A stretch of DNA of 64,000 nucleotides from CAYJLW01 sp964370965 (GTDB lineage Bacteria > Actinomycetota > Acidimicrobiia > UBA2766), in assembly GCA_964370965.1 (NCBI GenBank), contig CAYJLW010000008.1:25476-89475 (forward strand). Reading direction: 5' to 3'. Made by a program: the position numbers and the translations under genes. A model generated the notes under the pieces. The model was not told where the DNA came from, ran no database searches, and saw only the letters and a list, made by a program, of their open reading frames with translations. Shown here in pieces: positions 34,298 through 42,591 of this stretch; the first letter of the stretch is position 1, and each line of letters begins with the position of its first letter.

Positions 34298-35419
34298 TCA
34301 GTGTCCGTGGCGGTGATGCACGTCGGGGGTGTGGGCATGGCTGTGCGTAACCGGAACATGGTCATGCAGGTGACTGTGCGGCTCGAGGCGGGCCATGTCG
34401 GGCCGGTGCACATGCTCGTGGTGAACGTCGTGGACATGGAGGTGGTTGTGGCAGAGCGGCGCATGGGGGTGGATGTGGCCGTGCGCCTCGCGCAGGAGGA
34501 GCCCGACACCGATCGACATGAGGACAAACGCCGCTACGTCCGCCAGGGCCGGCAGGGTGCCCAGCAGCACGATGGCGAGGAGCGCTCCAGCGAACGGCGC
34601 AGTCGCGAACAGGGCGGCCTCACGGGCGGCGCCGAGGAACCGCAGGCTGTAGGCGTCGAGCACGAGGCTCGCCCCGTAACTCACGGCGCCGAGCACGACT
34701 GCAGCCGCCACCGTTTCCCAACCGGGCCAGACCGCGCCCCGCGCCGTCGCGATCGTGATGTTCACGACAGCGGCCACGGCCGCCTTGACCACCACAATCG
34801 TGAGCGGGTCGCGCACGGTGAGACGTTGCGTCAGGTTGTTGTCGAGCGCCCATCCCGCGCACGCCGCGCCCACCAGGCCGGCACCGACCAGGTCACCCCG
34901 AATGTCTGCCTCGCCGAACCCCAACAACGCGGCCGCACAGAGGATCAGTGCCGCAGAAGCGAGCCCCCGGCCGCCAAGATGCTCGCCGAACACCCAGACG
35001 GCGAGAAGCATCGTGAACGGCGCCTCCAGATTCAACAGCAGGGACCCGGTCACGCCGCTCACCCGTGCCAGACCCGTCAACAGCAGTACCGGGGCCACGA
35101 TCCCGCCCGCCACAACCAACGCGGCCAACACGCCGAGGTCGGAACGACTCGGACGGACCTCACGCCGGCCACGACGACCCAGCACTCCCGACGAAGCCCC
35201 GAGCACGATCGCAGCTCCGCCATACAGGAGGCCCGCGAGCAGCTCGGGATCCGTCCGCGCAACAAGCACCTTCGCGAGCGGCGCGCTGACGCCGAACGAG
35301 ACCGCCGCCGCCAAGCCGCACACGATCCCGACCGACCGCTCCCTGCCGATCATCGGCCACGCCCGGGCAGGACGACCTTCCATCGCATGTTGGGGAAGAT
35401 CCTGCCACACGATCGACAC
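34298..35419 (-). CDS. EamA/DMT transporter with histidine-rich tail
   Basis: 373 residues. Residues about 25-310 are ten membrane helices with two EamA repeats (ALAAAVSFGVSAPLAKVLV-like start; LLLNLEAPFTMLLAVWVFGEHLG in the first; GAVSYGASLVLDAYSLRFLGAAREAALFATAPFAGALLA in two parts in the second). Residues 313-373 hold 23 His in 61 positions in HxH patterns, a likely Zn/Ni/Co/Cu-binding tail. EamA proteins export metabolites; the tail suggests metal export or metal control (inference). It converges on the propeller gene. Confidence 0.82.
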   Translation of the reverse strand: MSIVWQDLPQHAMEGRPARAWPMIGRERSVGIVCGLAAAVSFGVSAPLAKVLVARTDPELLAGLLYGGAAIVLGASSGVLGRRGRREVRPSRSDLGVLAALVVAGGIVAPVLLLTGLARVSGVTGSLLLNLEAPFTMLLAVWVFGEHLGGRGLASAALILCAAALLGFGEADIRGDLVGAGLVGAACAGWALDNNLTQRLTVRDPLTIVVVKAAVAAVVNITIATARGAVWPGWETVAAAVVLGAVSYGASLVLDAYSLRFLGAAREAALFATAPFAGALLAIVLLGTLPALADVAAFVLMSIGVGLLLREAHGHIHPHAPLCHNHLHVHDVHHEHVHRPDMARLEPHSHLHDHVPVTHSHAHTPDVHHRHGH

Positions 35420-35623
35420 CGTCCCCTCCCCGCCCCACGACCCTCGATCCCTCCACCTCGGGCTCTGGCAGATGTCGCTCGCGTCGCGACGGAGTTCTCT
35501 GCGGGTCTCGTGGAGGGCGGCGAGGCGGGACTCGACGTCTCCTGGCGTCTGTCAGAGGCCGGGCTCCGCCCGGCCGGAACGGCGACCGGGCCGGACGGCG
35601 CCCGGGTCTCGAAGGGGGGTTCT
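35420..35623. other. Intergenic stretch before the EamA gene
   Basis: About 200 bases between the hairpin and the EamA start. No frame with a credible protein and no clear promoter hexamers were seen. Confidence 0.5.
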
Positions 35624-35648
35624 CAAGGGGGGACGCAGTCCCCCCTTG
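35624..35648 (-). terminator. Strong GC hairpin after the acyl-CoA dehydrogenase gene
   Basis: A perfect 11-bp stem, CAAGGGGGGAC with GTCCCCCCTTG, closed by a 3-nt loop, 6 nt past the stop of the minus-strand acyl-CoA dehydrogenase. No T-run follows. A partial copy of the left arm (GAAGGGGGG) lies just beside it. Confidence 0.6.
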
Positions 35649-35653
35649 AAGGG

Positions 35654-36865
35654 CTAAGCCGAGCGGGGGACGTCCTTCCAGGGGCCCTTGTCGAGGCGGG
35701 GCTCCTTGGGGAGGCCGAGGACCATCTCGCCCACGATGTTCTTCATCACCTCGTCGGTGCCGCCGGCCACCCGCATGCCGGGGACTCCCATGGAGAGCTG
35801 GTTCCAGTCGTAGACGTCGGAGATCTCCGCCGTGCCCGCGGGGCCCACGAGCGCCATGGCGACGTCTGCGAGCTTCTGCAGGAGGAGCGTGGCGGTGAGC
35901 TTGCCGAGGGAGCCCTCGGGGCCGGGCACGCCGCCTTTGGAGATCGCCGTGAGCGTGCGCATGCCGTTGAACTTGCTGATGCGCGCCATCGTGTAGATCT
36001 CGGCGAGGTCCTGGCGGACGAGGGGGTCACCGGTCTTGCCGAGCTGCTTGGCGAGATCGATGATGCGCCCCGAGCCGCCGCCGATGCCGCCTCCGGCACC
36101 GATGGTGACCCGCTCGTTCATGAACGTGGTGAGAGCGACGGTCCAGCCCTGGTTGACCTCGCCCACGACGTTGGCGGCGGGCACGCGGACGTCGTCGAAG
36201 AACACCTCGTTGAACGACGCTCCCCCGGTCATCTGGCGTAGGGGCCGCACGGTGATCCCCTCGGCGTCCATGGGGACGATGAAGGCGGTGAGGCCGCGGT
36301 GCTTCGGGGCCTCCGGGTCGGTGCGGCAGATGATCTCGCCGAACTGGGAGTACTGGGCGCCCGACGTCCACACCTTCTGGCCGTTGAGGACGAACTCGTC
36401 GCCGTCGGAGACCGCCATCGTGGAGAGGCCGGCGAAGTCCGAGCCGGCGCCGGGCTCGCTGAAGAGCTGGCACCAGATCTCCTCGCCCCGCCACATCTTG
36501 CGCAGGAAGCGGTCCTTCTGTGCATCGGTGCCGTGACGCAGGATGGTGGGGGCGATCATCCCGAGGCCGATCATGAACGGCTGCGTCGGGGTGTCGAAGT
36601 GACCCTCCTCCTGGCCGAAGATCACACGCTCCATGGCGGTGCCGTTGCGCCCGCCGTACTCCTCGGGCCAGGTGATGTTCGCGTAGCCGGCGTCGAACTT
36701 CTTCGCCTGCCAGTCGCGGGAGCGGGCGAGGTACTCGGCGGTGTCCATCTCGCCGAAGAGCGCGACGCTGGACTGCTCCTCTTTCTTGCGGGGGGCGTTC
36801 GCCTCCAGCCACGTGCGGCACTCCTTGCGCCATGCGGCTTCTTCCGGCGTGTCGTTGAAATCCAT
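35654..36865 (-). CDS. Acyl-CoA dehydrogenase
   Basis: 403 residues, full length for the FAD acyl-CoA dehydrogenase superfamily. FAD-binding elements are visible (CQLFSEPGAGSDFAGLSTMA, WTSGAQYSQ), then NEVFFDDVRVP, and the C-terminal helices end with GVPGMRVAGGTDEVMKNIVGE. These enzymes introduce the alpha-beta double bond of acyl-CoAs and pass electrons to ETF. The FadE class is usual in actinobacterial lipid or steroid breakdown; the chain specificity cannot be told. No ETF or thiolase gene is adjacent. Confidence 0.9.
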   Translation of the reverse strand: MDFNDTPEEAAWRKECRTWLEANAPRKKEEQSSVALFGEMDTAEYLARSRDWQAKKFDAGYANITWPEEYGGRNGTAMERVIFGQEEGHFDTPTQPFMIGLGMIAPTILRHGTDAQKDRFLRKMWRGEEIWCQLFSEPGAGSDFAGLSTMAVSDGDEFVLNGQKVWTSGAQYSQFGEIICRTDPEAPKHRGLTAFIVPMDAEGITVRPLRQMTGGASFNEVFFDDVRVPAANVVGEVNQGWTVALTTFMNERVTIGAGGGIGGGSGRIIDLAKQLGKTGDPLVRQDLAEIYTMARISKFNGMRTLTAISKGGVPGPEGSLGKLTATLLLQKLADVAMALVGPAGTAEISDVYDWNQLSMGVPGMRVAGGTDEVMKNIVGEMVLGLPKEPRLDKGPWKDVPRSA

Positions 36866-36966
36866 CGCAGGTCACCTCGACAGTTTCCAGGGGGGCATCC
36901 CGCCAGGCTCGCTACGGTAGCGGGTGGCGAATCCCGCCCTCAATTCCCTCGCACCCGGACGCCCCG

Positions 36967-37893
36967 ATGCCCACTGAGCTCCGACCCGGCCTCTGGATGG
37001 TCGACCCCCGTTTGCACGGCGCCCCCGAGAACCTCTCCACGTACGTCGTCGCCGAGCCCGTCCCCACCGTGATCGAGCCCGGGCCGGCGAGCTGTCGTGA
37101 GGGCCTCCTCGCCGGCCTCGCCGCGCTCGGTGTGGACGACGTCGCCCAGATCGTCGTCACCCACGTCCATCTCGACCACGCCGGCGGCGCCGGCGTCCTG
37201 CTGACGGACTTCCCCCGGGCCCGGGTGTTCGTCCACGAGCGGGGCGCCCGCCACCTCGCCGACCCTGCCCGGCTCGTCGCCTCGGCCACCCGCGTCTACG
37301 GCGAGGACGCCATGGCGGCCATGTGGGGCGAGGTGAGACCGGTCCCGACCGAGAGCCTCCGCACGGTCGGCGACGGCGACCGCATCGACCTCGGGGCGGG
37401 CCGCCACCTCGAGGTCCTCTACACGCCGGGACACGCCCAGCACCACGTGACCCTCGTGGACTCCGGGACGGGCACCGCCTTCGTGGGGGACTCCGTGGGC
37501 ATCACCTTCCCGGAGATGGCGATCGTGCACCCCACCGTGCCGCCCCCCGACGTCGACGTGGAGCTCATGATCGACCAGTACGACCGCTACCGGGAGCGTT
37601 CCGTGCCCGCTCTCGCCTTTGCCCACTTCGGCCTCCGCCCCGACGTGGACGCCCTCTTGGAGGAGGCCGAGCACCGCCTCCGCCTCTGGACCGCCACGGT
37701 CGCCGCCCATCCCGCGGCCGCCGGCGACGACCTGGGGGCCCTCCTCGCCGCCGCCAACCTCGCCGACCTCCGCGCCCAGGGGCGCCCCGAGCGCCACATC
37801 GCCCGCATCCACGAACGCACCGTCTACGCCACAGAGGCGGCCGGCCTGCGCCGCTACGGCGAGCAGGGGGCGGCCGCGCAGCGACCCGGGTAG
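36967..37893 (+). CDS. MBL-fold metallohydrolase
   Basis: 308 residues. The metallo-beta-lactamase metal motif THVHLDHAGG lies near residue 63, then TPGHAQHHV (third His) and VGDSVGI (bridging Asp) and AHFGLRPDV (last His). The C-terminal 80 residues are helical. These are hydrolases of thioesters, lactones, nucleotides or others; nothing here fixes the substrate. It is divergent from the acyl-CoA dehydrogenase gene across about 100 bp. Confidence 0.85.
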   Translation: MPTELRPGLWMVDPRLHGAPENLSTYVVAEPVPTVIEPGPASCREGLLAGLAALGVDDVAQIVVTHVHLDHAGGAGVLLTDFPRARVFVHERGARHLADPARLVASATRVYGEDAMAAMWGEVRPVPTESLRTVGDGDRIDLGAGRHLEVLYTPGHAQHHVTLVDSGTGTAFVGDSVGITFPEMAIVHPTVPPPDVDVELMIDQYDRYRERSVPALAFAHFGLRPDVDALLEEAEHRLRLWTATVAAHPAAAGDDLGALLAAANLADLRAQGRPERHIARIHERTVYATEAAGLRRYGEQGAAAQRPG

Positions 37894-37896
37894 GCT
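37891..37896 (+). promoter_or_regulatory. Candidate -10 element for the PEBP lipoprotein
   Basis: TAGGCT ends 7 nt before the ATG at 37904, overlapping the stop of the MBL gene. This spacing puts the transcript start at the initiation codon. Confidence 0.35.
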
Positions 37897-37903
37897 GCGC
37901 GCA

Positions 37904-38503
37904 ATGAAGACCCGGCGCAGCTTCTTGATGCTCACCGCGGCGGCCGTCCTCCTGGGCGCCTGCTCCTCCTCGGACTCCGCCAAGACCTCGGAGGGCCCGA
38001 GGGGCACTGCCCGGCCGAAGTCGCCCGTGACGGCGGAGCCCTCCCAGGCCTCCCCGGCCACCGGCCCCGTGTCGGTGACGAGCACGGCCTTCGCCGAAGG
38101 CGCCGACATACCCGTGAAGTTCAGCTGCGACGGCGGCGACGTGTCGCCTCCGCTCACGTGGAGTCCCCTGCCCAAGGGCACCAAGGACGTCCTCGTCACC
38201 GTCACCGACCCCGACGCCGACGGCTTCGTCCACTGGGCTCTCTGGGGCCTCGACCCCGAGTCCGACGGACTCGCCGAGGGAGAGGTCCCCTCCGGGGCCC
38301 GCCAGGCCCGCAACGACTTCGGCAAGAACGCCTACGGCGGGCCCTGCCCTCCGCCCGGCGGAGCGCACCGCTACGTCTTCACGGTGCGGGCCCTCGCGGA
38401 GCCTCTCGGCCTCGACAACGGGGCGAGCCCCAAGGACGCCGAGGAGAAGGCCGCCCCCGTCACGCTGGGCGAGGGGAGCCTGACGGCGAAGTTCGCGCAC
38501 TGA
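37904..38503 (+). CDS. YbhB/YbcL-type PEBP lipoprotein
   Basis: 199 residues. A lipoprotein signal (FLMLTAAAVLLGAC) and a Ser/Pro linker are followed by a phosphatidylethanolamine-binding-protein domain: STAFAEGADIPVKFSCDGGD, VSPPLTW, VTVTDPDADGFVHWALWGL, ARNDFGKNAYGGPCPPPGGAHRYVF. The bacterial YbhB/YbcL relatives are of unclear function; the ligand pocket motifs DPDA and GPCPP are intact. It is anchored outside the membrane. Confidence 0.87.
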   Translation: MKTRRSFLMLTAAAVLLGACSSSDSAKTSEGPRGTARPKSPVTAEPSQASPATGPVSVTSTAFAEGADIPVKFSCDGGDVSPPLTWSPLPKGTKDVLVTVTDPDADGFVHWALWGLDPESDGLAEGEVPSGARQARNDFGKNAYGGPCPPPGGAHRYVFTVRALAEPLGLDNGASPKDAEEKAAPVTLGEGSLTAKFAH

Positions 38504-38525
38504 CCCCGCCACCGGCCCCGGGGCG

Positions 38526-38984
38526 TCAGACGTCCCCCTGGGTGGTGAGGGCGATCACGATCAGGAACACCAGATAGGCGGCGATGAGGCCGGAGATGAC
38601 CCAGCCGATCACGATTCCGGCGACCGCCATGCCCCGGCCGGTCTGCATCCCCCCGGACTCGTCGATCTCCTTGCGGGCGACGTAGCCCAGCACGAGGCCC
38701 ACGACCGCCGTGAGCCCGCAGAGCAGGGCCGAGCATCCCAGCACCAGGGACGCGACCGCCTTGGCGTTGGTCTTCTGCACGGGGTATCCCATGGCGTAGG
38801 GCCCGGGCACGAACCCCAGCGCATACTGCTGGGCCCAGGGGTCGGCGGGCACGCCGTAGGGCTGCCAGGGGCCCGTCGGTGCGGGCGTCCCCGGACCGTA
38901 GGGACCGGGCGGCGGTTGCCACGGGTTCTGTGCCGGGCCCTCGGGCGGGCCCTCGGGCGGGCCGGGCGGCGGCGGCTGTTCCAT
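38526..38984 (-). CDS. DUF4190-type membrane protein with Pro-rich N-terminus
   Basis: 152 residues. The first 70 are Pro/Gly/Gln-rich, likely disordered and cytosolic. Two membrane helices follow (AKAVASLVLGCSALLCGLTA and GMAVAGIVIGWVISGLIAAY) joined by YVARKEIDESGGMQTGRG, the DUF4190 signature. Function unknown; such proteins are common in actinobacteria. Confidence 0.78.
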   Translation of the reverse strand: MEQPPPPGPPEGPPEGPAQNPWQPPPGPYGPGTPAPTGPWQPYGVPADPWAQQYALGFVPGPYAMGYPVQKTNAKAVASLVLGCSALLCGLTAVVGLVLGYVARKEIDESGGMQTGRGMAVAGIVIGWVISGLIAAYLVFLIVIALTTQGDV

Positions 38985-39125
38985 GCGCTCCCCTCCGGGT
39001 CGTTCCGCCGCAGGTTATCCGCCACCTCCGCCTCGCCTGCCCCGCCGCTCTCTGGAGCGCCCTCCCCCCCGGGCACTAGCCTGGCGACCAGACGACGCTG
39101 CCGGCCTTCGCGACGAGGGGACCTG

Positions 39126-40178
39126 ATGAGCGACCGCATCCGTGAGATCCTGGGCGACAAGGCCGACCTGCTCGAGCACAAGTGCGAGACCATCCCCCAG
39201 GACATGCTCCACCTGCCCGGCCCCGACTTCGTCGACCGTGTCGTCGCCGGGTCCGACCGCACCCCCGCAACGCTGCGTTCCCTGAACTGGATGTTCCACA
39301 CCGGCCGTCTCGGCGGTACCGGCTACCTCTCGATCCTGCCGGTCGACCAGGGGATCGAGCACTCGGCGGGCAAGTCCTTCGCCCCCAACCCGATGTACTT
39401 CGACCCCGCCAACATCGTCCGTCTCGCCGTCGAGGGCGGATGCAACGCCGTCGCCTCCACGCTGGGCGTCCTCGGCGCCGTGTCCCGCAAGTGGGCACAC
39501 AAGATCCCGTTCATCCTGAAGCTGAACCACAACCAGCTCCTCACCTACCCGAACGAGCACGACCAGGTGATGTTCGCCTCCGTCGCCCAGGCCTTCGACA
39601 TGGGTGCGGTCGCCGTGGGCGCCACGATCTACTTCGGCTCCGAGGAGTCCATGCGCCAGCTCCAGGAGGTCACCGAAGCCTTCCAGCTCGCCCACGAGCT
39701 CGGCATGGCGACCGTGCTCTGGTGCTACCTCCGCAACCCGGCGTTCAAGAAGGACGGCCTCGACTACCACGCCGCCGCCGACCTCACCGGCCAGGCGAAC
39801 CACCTCGGCGTCACCATCGAGGCCGACGTCATCAAGCAGAAGCTCCCCGAGACCAACAAGGCCGGATTCACCGACATCGGCTTCGGCCAGACCTCCGAGA
39901 AGGTCACGACCGAGCTCTCCAGCGACAACCCCATCGACATGACCCGCTACCAGGTGGCGTCCTGTTACATGGGGCGCGCCGGACTCATCAACAGCGGGGG
40001 CGCCTCGGGCAAGAACGACCTCCACGACGCCGTCGTCACGGCGGTCGTGAACAAGCGGGCGGGCGGCACCGGCCTCATCTCGGGCCGCAAGGCGTTCCAG
40101 AAGCCGATGGACCAGGGGGTCGAGCTCCTCAACGCCATCCAGGACGTCTATCTCGACGCCGACGTCACGATCGCCTAG
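39126..40178 (+). CDS. fbaB: Class I fructose-bisphosphate aldolase, FbaB type
   Basis: 350 residues, the same length as E. coli FbaB and alike along its whole length: GTGYLSILPVDQGIEHSAG, FILKLNHNQLL, GAVAVGATIYFGSEES, NPAFKKDGLDYH, ADLTGQANHL, then NPIDMTRYQVASCYMGRAGLINSGG and the C-terminal VYLDADVTIA. The Schiff-base Lys should lie in the VIKQK segment. It cleaves fructose-1,6-bisphosphate. The ATG follows GAGGGG. A TAGCCT hexamer at 39077 may serve as its -10. Confidence 0.94.
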   Translation: MSDRIREILGDKADLLEHKCETIPQDMLHLPGPDFVDRVVAGSDRTPATLRSLNWMFHTGRLGGTGYLSILPVDQGIEHSAGKSFAPNPMYFDPANIVRLAVEGGCNAVASTLGVLGAVSRKWAHKIPFILKLNHNQLLTYPNEHDQVMFASVAQAFDMGAVAVGATIYFGSEESMRQLQEVTEAFQLAHELGMATVLWCYLRNPAFKKDGLDYHAAADLTGQANHLGVTIEADVIKQKLPETNKAGFTDIGFGQTSEKVTTELSSDNPIDMTRYQVASCYMGRAGLINSGGASGKNDLHDAVVTAVVNKRAGGTGLISGRKAFQKPMDQGVELLNAIQDVYLDADVTIA

Positions 40179-40182
40179 CCGC

Positions 40183-40956
40183 ATGAACAACAACGGCGTC
40201 GTCGCGATCCCCCTGGGGCGTGGCTTCACCACCGCGTTCGCGGTGGCGTCGGGCGACAGCGTGGGTCTCGTGGACGCCGGTCTCCCCGGATCGGGCCCCG
40301 GGATCATGGACGCGCTCGCGCGCCACGGCCTCGACGAGCCCCGCTGGCTCCTCGCCACCCACCTCCACCTCGACCACGTGGGCGGCATGCGCGCGGTACA
40401 CGACCACACGGGCGCCCCGGTGATGGCCCACGCCGCCGAAGCCCCCTACATCGACGGTCGCCGCCGGCCCCCGCAGTACACCGACCGGGGCAGCGGTCGG
40501 GTCCTACGCCTCGCTGAGCGTTTCCTGCCCTTGGAGCCGGTGCCGGTCGCCCGCGAGCTCGCCGACGGCGACTCGCTCGAATTCCCCGAGGAGCTCGTCG
40601 TCCTCCACCTCCCCGGCCACACAGCCGGCCACGTGGGCCTCTGGTGGCCGGAACGGCGCACGCTCATCGCCGGCGACGCCGTGATGCGCTTCGCCGGCAA
40701 GGTCGTGCTGGGCTGGCCCATGGACACCCAGGACCCCGAGGCGGCACGCGAGAGCGCCCAGCGAATCGCCTCGTTCAAGCCCGAGATCGTCCACATGGCA
40801 CACGGGAAGGCCCTCACGGCCGAGGAGGCACTCGGGCTCACCGAGGCCCGCGAAGGCCGCCTCCGCCACTTCCTCCCCTCCCCACCGCTGCCGTCCCTGC
40901 CGTTGCCCTCGCTGTCCCTGCCGTCGCCGCCGTGGCCGTTCAAGCGGTCGGGCTGA
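40183..40956 (+). CDS. MBL-fold hydrolase with Pro/Leu/Ser-repeat tail
   Basis: 257 residues, 4 nt after fbaB. Metal motif THLHLDHVGG near residue 61, then LHLPGHTAGHVGL, IAGDAVMRF and VHMAHGKALT, a complete two-metal set. The substrate is unknown (glyoxalase II-like or related). The last 25 residues are a low-complexity run (SPPLPSLPLPSLSLPSPPWP) encoded by near-repeats of CTGCCGTCC, probably grown by slippage and not needed for the fold. Confidence 0.84.
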   Translation: MNNNGVVAIPLGRGFTTAFAVASGDSVGLVDAGLPGSGPGIMDALARHGLDEPRWLLATHLHLDHVGGMRAVHDHTGAPVMAHAAEAPYIDGRRRPPQYTDRGSGRVLRLAERFLPLEPVPVARELADGDSLEFPEELVVLHLPGHTAGHVGLWWPERRTLIAGDAVMRFAGKVVLGWPMDTQDPEAARESAQRIASFKPEIVHMAHGKALTAEEALGLTEAREGRLRHFLPSPPLPSLPLPSLSLPSPPWPFKRSG

Positions 40957-40964
40957 GCGGATCC

Positions 40965-42077
40965 TCACCCTCCCTTGACGCCCTGGAACGCCGCGGCATA
41001 GCGGTCCTCGACCTTCTCCCCCAGGTACTCGACGAAGACGAGACGATCGAGCACGTCCGGCGGGGGGAAGACGGTCTCGTTCTCCCGCAGCGCCCTCGGC
41101 AGGAGCTCCAGGGCACCGGCGTTGGCGGTGTCGACCCCGACAGCCTCGCTCACCTTCGCGCTCGCCTCTGGCGTGAGGTAGTACGACATGAAACGCTCGG
41201 CGTTGGCCTTGTGCGGGGCGTCCACGGGAATGGCGAGGGCGTCCACCCATCGCGTGGCCCCGGCCTCCGGGAGGGTGAACGCGAGCCGCGGGTTGCGCTC
41301 GCGGGCCTGCAGGAGGTCCGTGGAATACGCCTGGGCGCAGACGAGGCGGCCGCGGGCGAGGTCGTCGAGGTAGCTGCCGGAGTCGAAGCGCCGCAGGGTC
41401 TTCTTCATCTCGCGGAGGCGGGCGGCCCCGGCGTCCACGTCGGCCGGGGAACGCGAGTTCGGGTCCCTGCCCAGGGAGAAGAGCGCGGCGGCGAAGGCGT
41501 CCCGGGCCTCGTCGAGGAGGGTCATCCTGCCCTTGTGCGCGTCGTCCAGGAACACGTCCCACCCGGGCGGCTCCGAGAACACCTCGGTGTCGTAGCCGAT
41601 GCCGGTGGTGCCCGTCGCCCACGGGATCGTGTAGCGGTTCCCGGGGTCGTAGCCGGGATCGCGGAACTCGGGGCGGAGGTTGTCGAGGCCCTCGATCCGG
41701 TCGCGGTCGAGGAGCGCCAGGATGCCCTCGGCCCGGAAGGAGCGCACGAAGTTGTCCGAGGGCACCACGAGGTCGAAGGTGGAGCCTCCGCGGCCGCCCC
41801 GGCGCGGCCTCAGGGCCTGGTGGAGGGTCCGGGCGAGCTCGTCGTTGGATGCGTAGGTCTGGTAGGTGACGTCGATCCCGGTGCGGCGCTCGAAATCGGG
41901 GACGGTCTCGGGCGCCACGTAGTCCTGCCAGTTCAAGAAGACGAGCCGGCGGACGTCGGCCCGGCGCCCGCAGGCCGCCAGGAGGGGACCTGTCGCGGCG
42001 CCGAGGCCGAATGCGCCGCCGGCCCGGAGGACGTCCCTGCGTCCGATCATGCGCCGCTGCCCGCTCATCGTCACCAC
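40965..42077 (-). CDS. PotD-type polyamine-binding protein (ABC transporter)
   Basis: 370 residues. A signal with RRDVLRAGGAFGLG (Tat-like) and lipobox LLAAC is followed by a spermidine/putrescine periplasmic-binding fold: FLNWQDYVAPETVPDFERRTGIDVTY, DLVVPSDNFV, YTIPWATGTTGIGYD, LLDEARDAFAAALFSLG. No permease or ATPase genes of an ABC system are next to it; instead a USP and an APC permease lie directly upstream on the same strand. It may deliver to a transporter coded elsewhere. Confidence 0.83.
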   Translation of the reverse strand: MVTMSGQRRMIGRRDVLRAGGAFGLGAATGPLLAACGRRADVRRLVFLNWQDYVAPETVPDFERRTGIDVTYQTYASNDELARTLHQALRPRRGGRGGSTFDLVVPSDNFVRSFRAEGILALLDRDRIEGLDNLRPEFRDPGYDPGNRYTIPWATGTTGIGYDTEVFSEPPGWDVFLDDAHKGRMTLLDEARDAFAAALFSLGRDPNSRSPADVDAGAARLREMKKTLRRFDSGSYLDDLARGRLVCAQAYSTDLLQARERNPRLAFTLPEAGATRWVDALAIPVDAPHKANAERFMSYYLTPEASAKVSEAVGVDTANAGALELLPRALRENETVFPPPDVLDRLVFVEYLGEKVEDRYAAAFQGVKGG

Positions 42078-42078
42078 C

Positions 42079-42591
42079 TCAGGCCAGGAACACGGGAACG
42101 CTCGCGAGGCGGGCGACGCGCTCGGACACGGAGCCCAGCATGAGCCCTTCGAGCACGGAGAGACCCCGCCGACCCATCACGACGAGATCCGCAGCGTCGT
42201 CGCCGGAGGTCTCGATGATCGCCTGCGCCGGGTCGCCCTTGACGACGATCGCCCGTGTTTCGAGGCCGCGGTCGAGGAGGAGCTGGGCGGCCTCGGCGGC
42301 GATCTCCTTGGCTTCCTCCTCCATCTCGACGCGGGCGGCCTCGACCGCGAGGATTCCCCGGCGACGCACCGTGACAGGGGGGTTGTAGGCGGTGACCACG
42401 AGCACCTTCGCCTTCGTCATGCCCGCGAGCAGGGCAGCGTAGGCCAAGGCCTTCTCGGAGCCGGCGGACCCGTCGACGGCGACCAGGATCGTGTCGAACT
42501 TCTGCTTCACGTCGGGCATCCGCACCGGGTCGTCCCAGCTCCATTCCGGCTCCTGGGCGTCCTCGGCGCCGGTGGTCTCGTTGTCACTCAT
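42079..42591 (-). CDS. Universal stress protein (UspA family)
   Basis: 170 residues with a 30-residue acidic lead and one Usp domain: ILVAVDGSAGSEKALAYAALLA, VVTAYNPPV and the ATP-binding GRRGLSVLEGLMLGSVSERVARLA (G-x2-G-x9-G-S). It therefore probably binds ATP. Its ATG overlaps the stop of the permease gene (ATGA) and its stop is 1 nt from the PotD-like start, so the three genes form one operon. Confidence 0.9.
   Translation of the reverse strand: MSDNETTGAEDAQEPEWSWDDPVRMPDVKQKFDTILVAVDGSAGSEKALAYAALLAGMTKAKVLVVTAYNPPVTVRRRGILAVEAARVEMEEEAKEIAAEAAQLLLDRGLETRAIVVKGDPAQAIIETSGDDAADLVVMGRRGLSVLEGLMLGSVSERVARLASVPVFLA

Noticed and set aside
34271..36241. 656-codon plus-strand frame with a His/Arg/Gln-rich product
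   Set aside because: Antisense of the EamA and acyl-CoA dehydrogenase genes; it also crosses the terminator hairpin.
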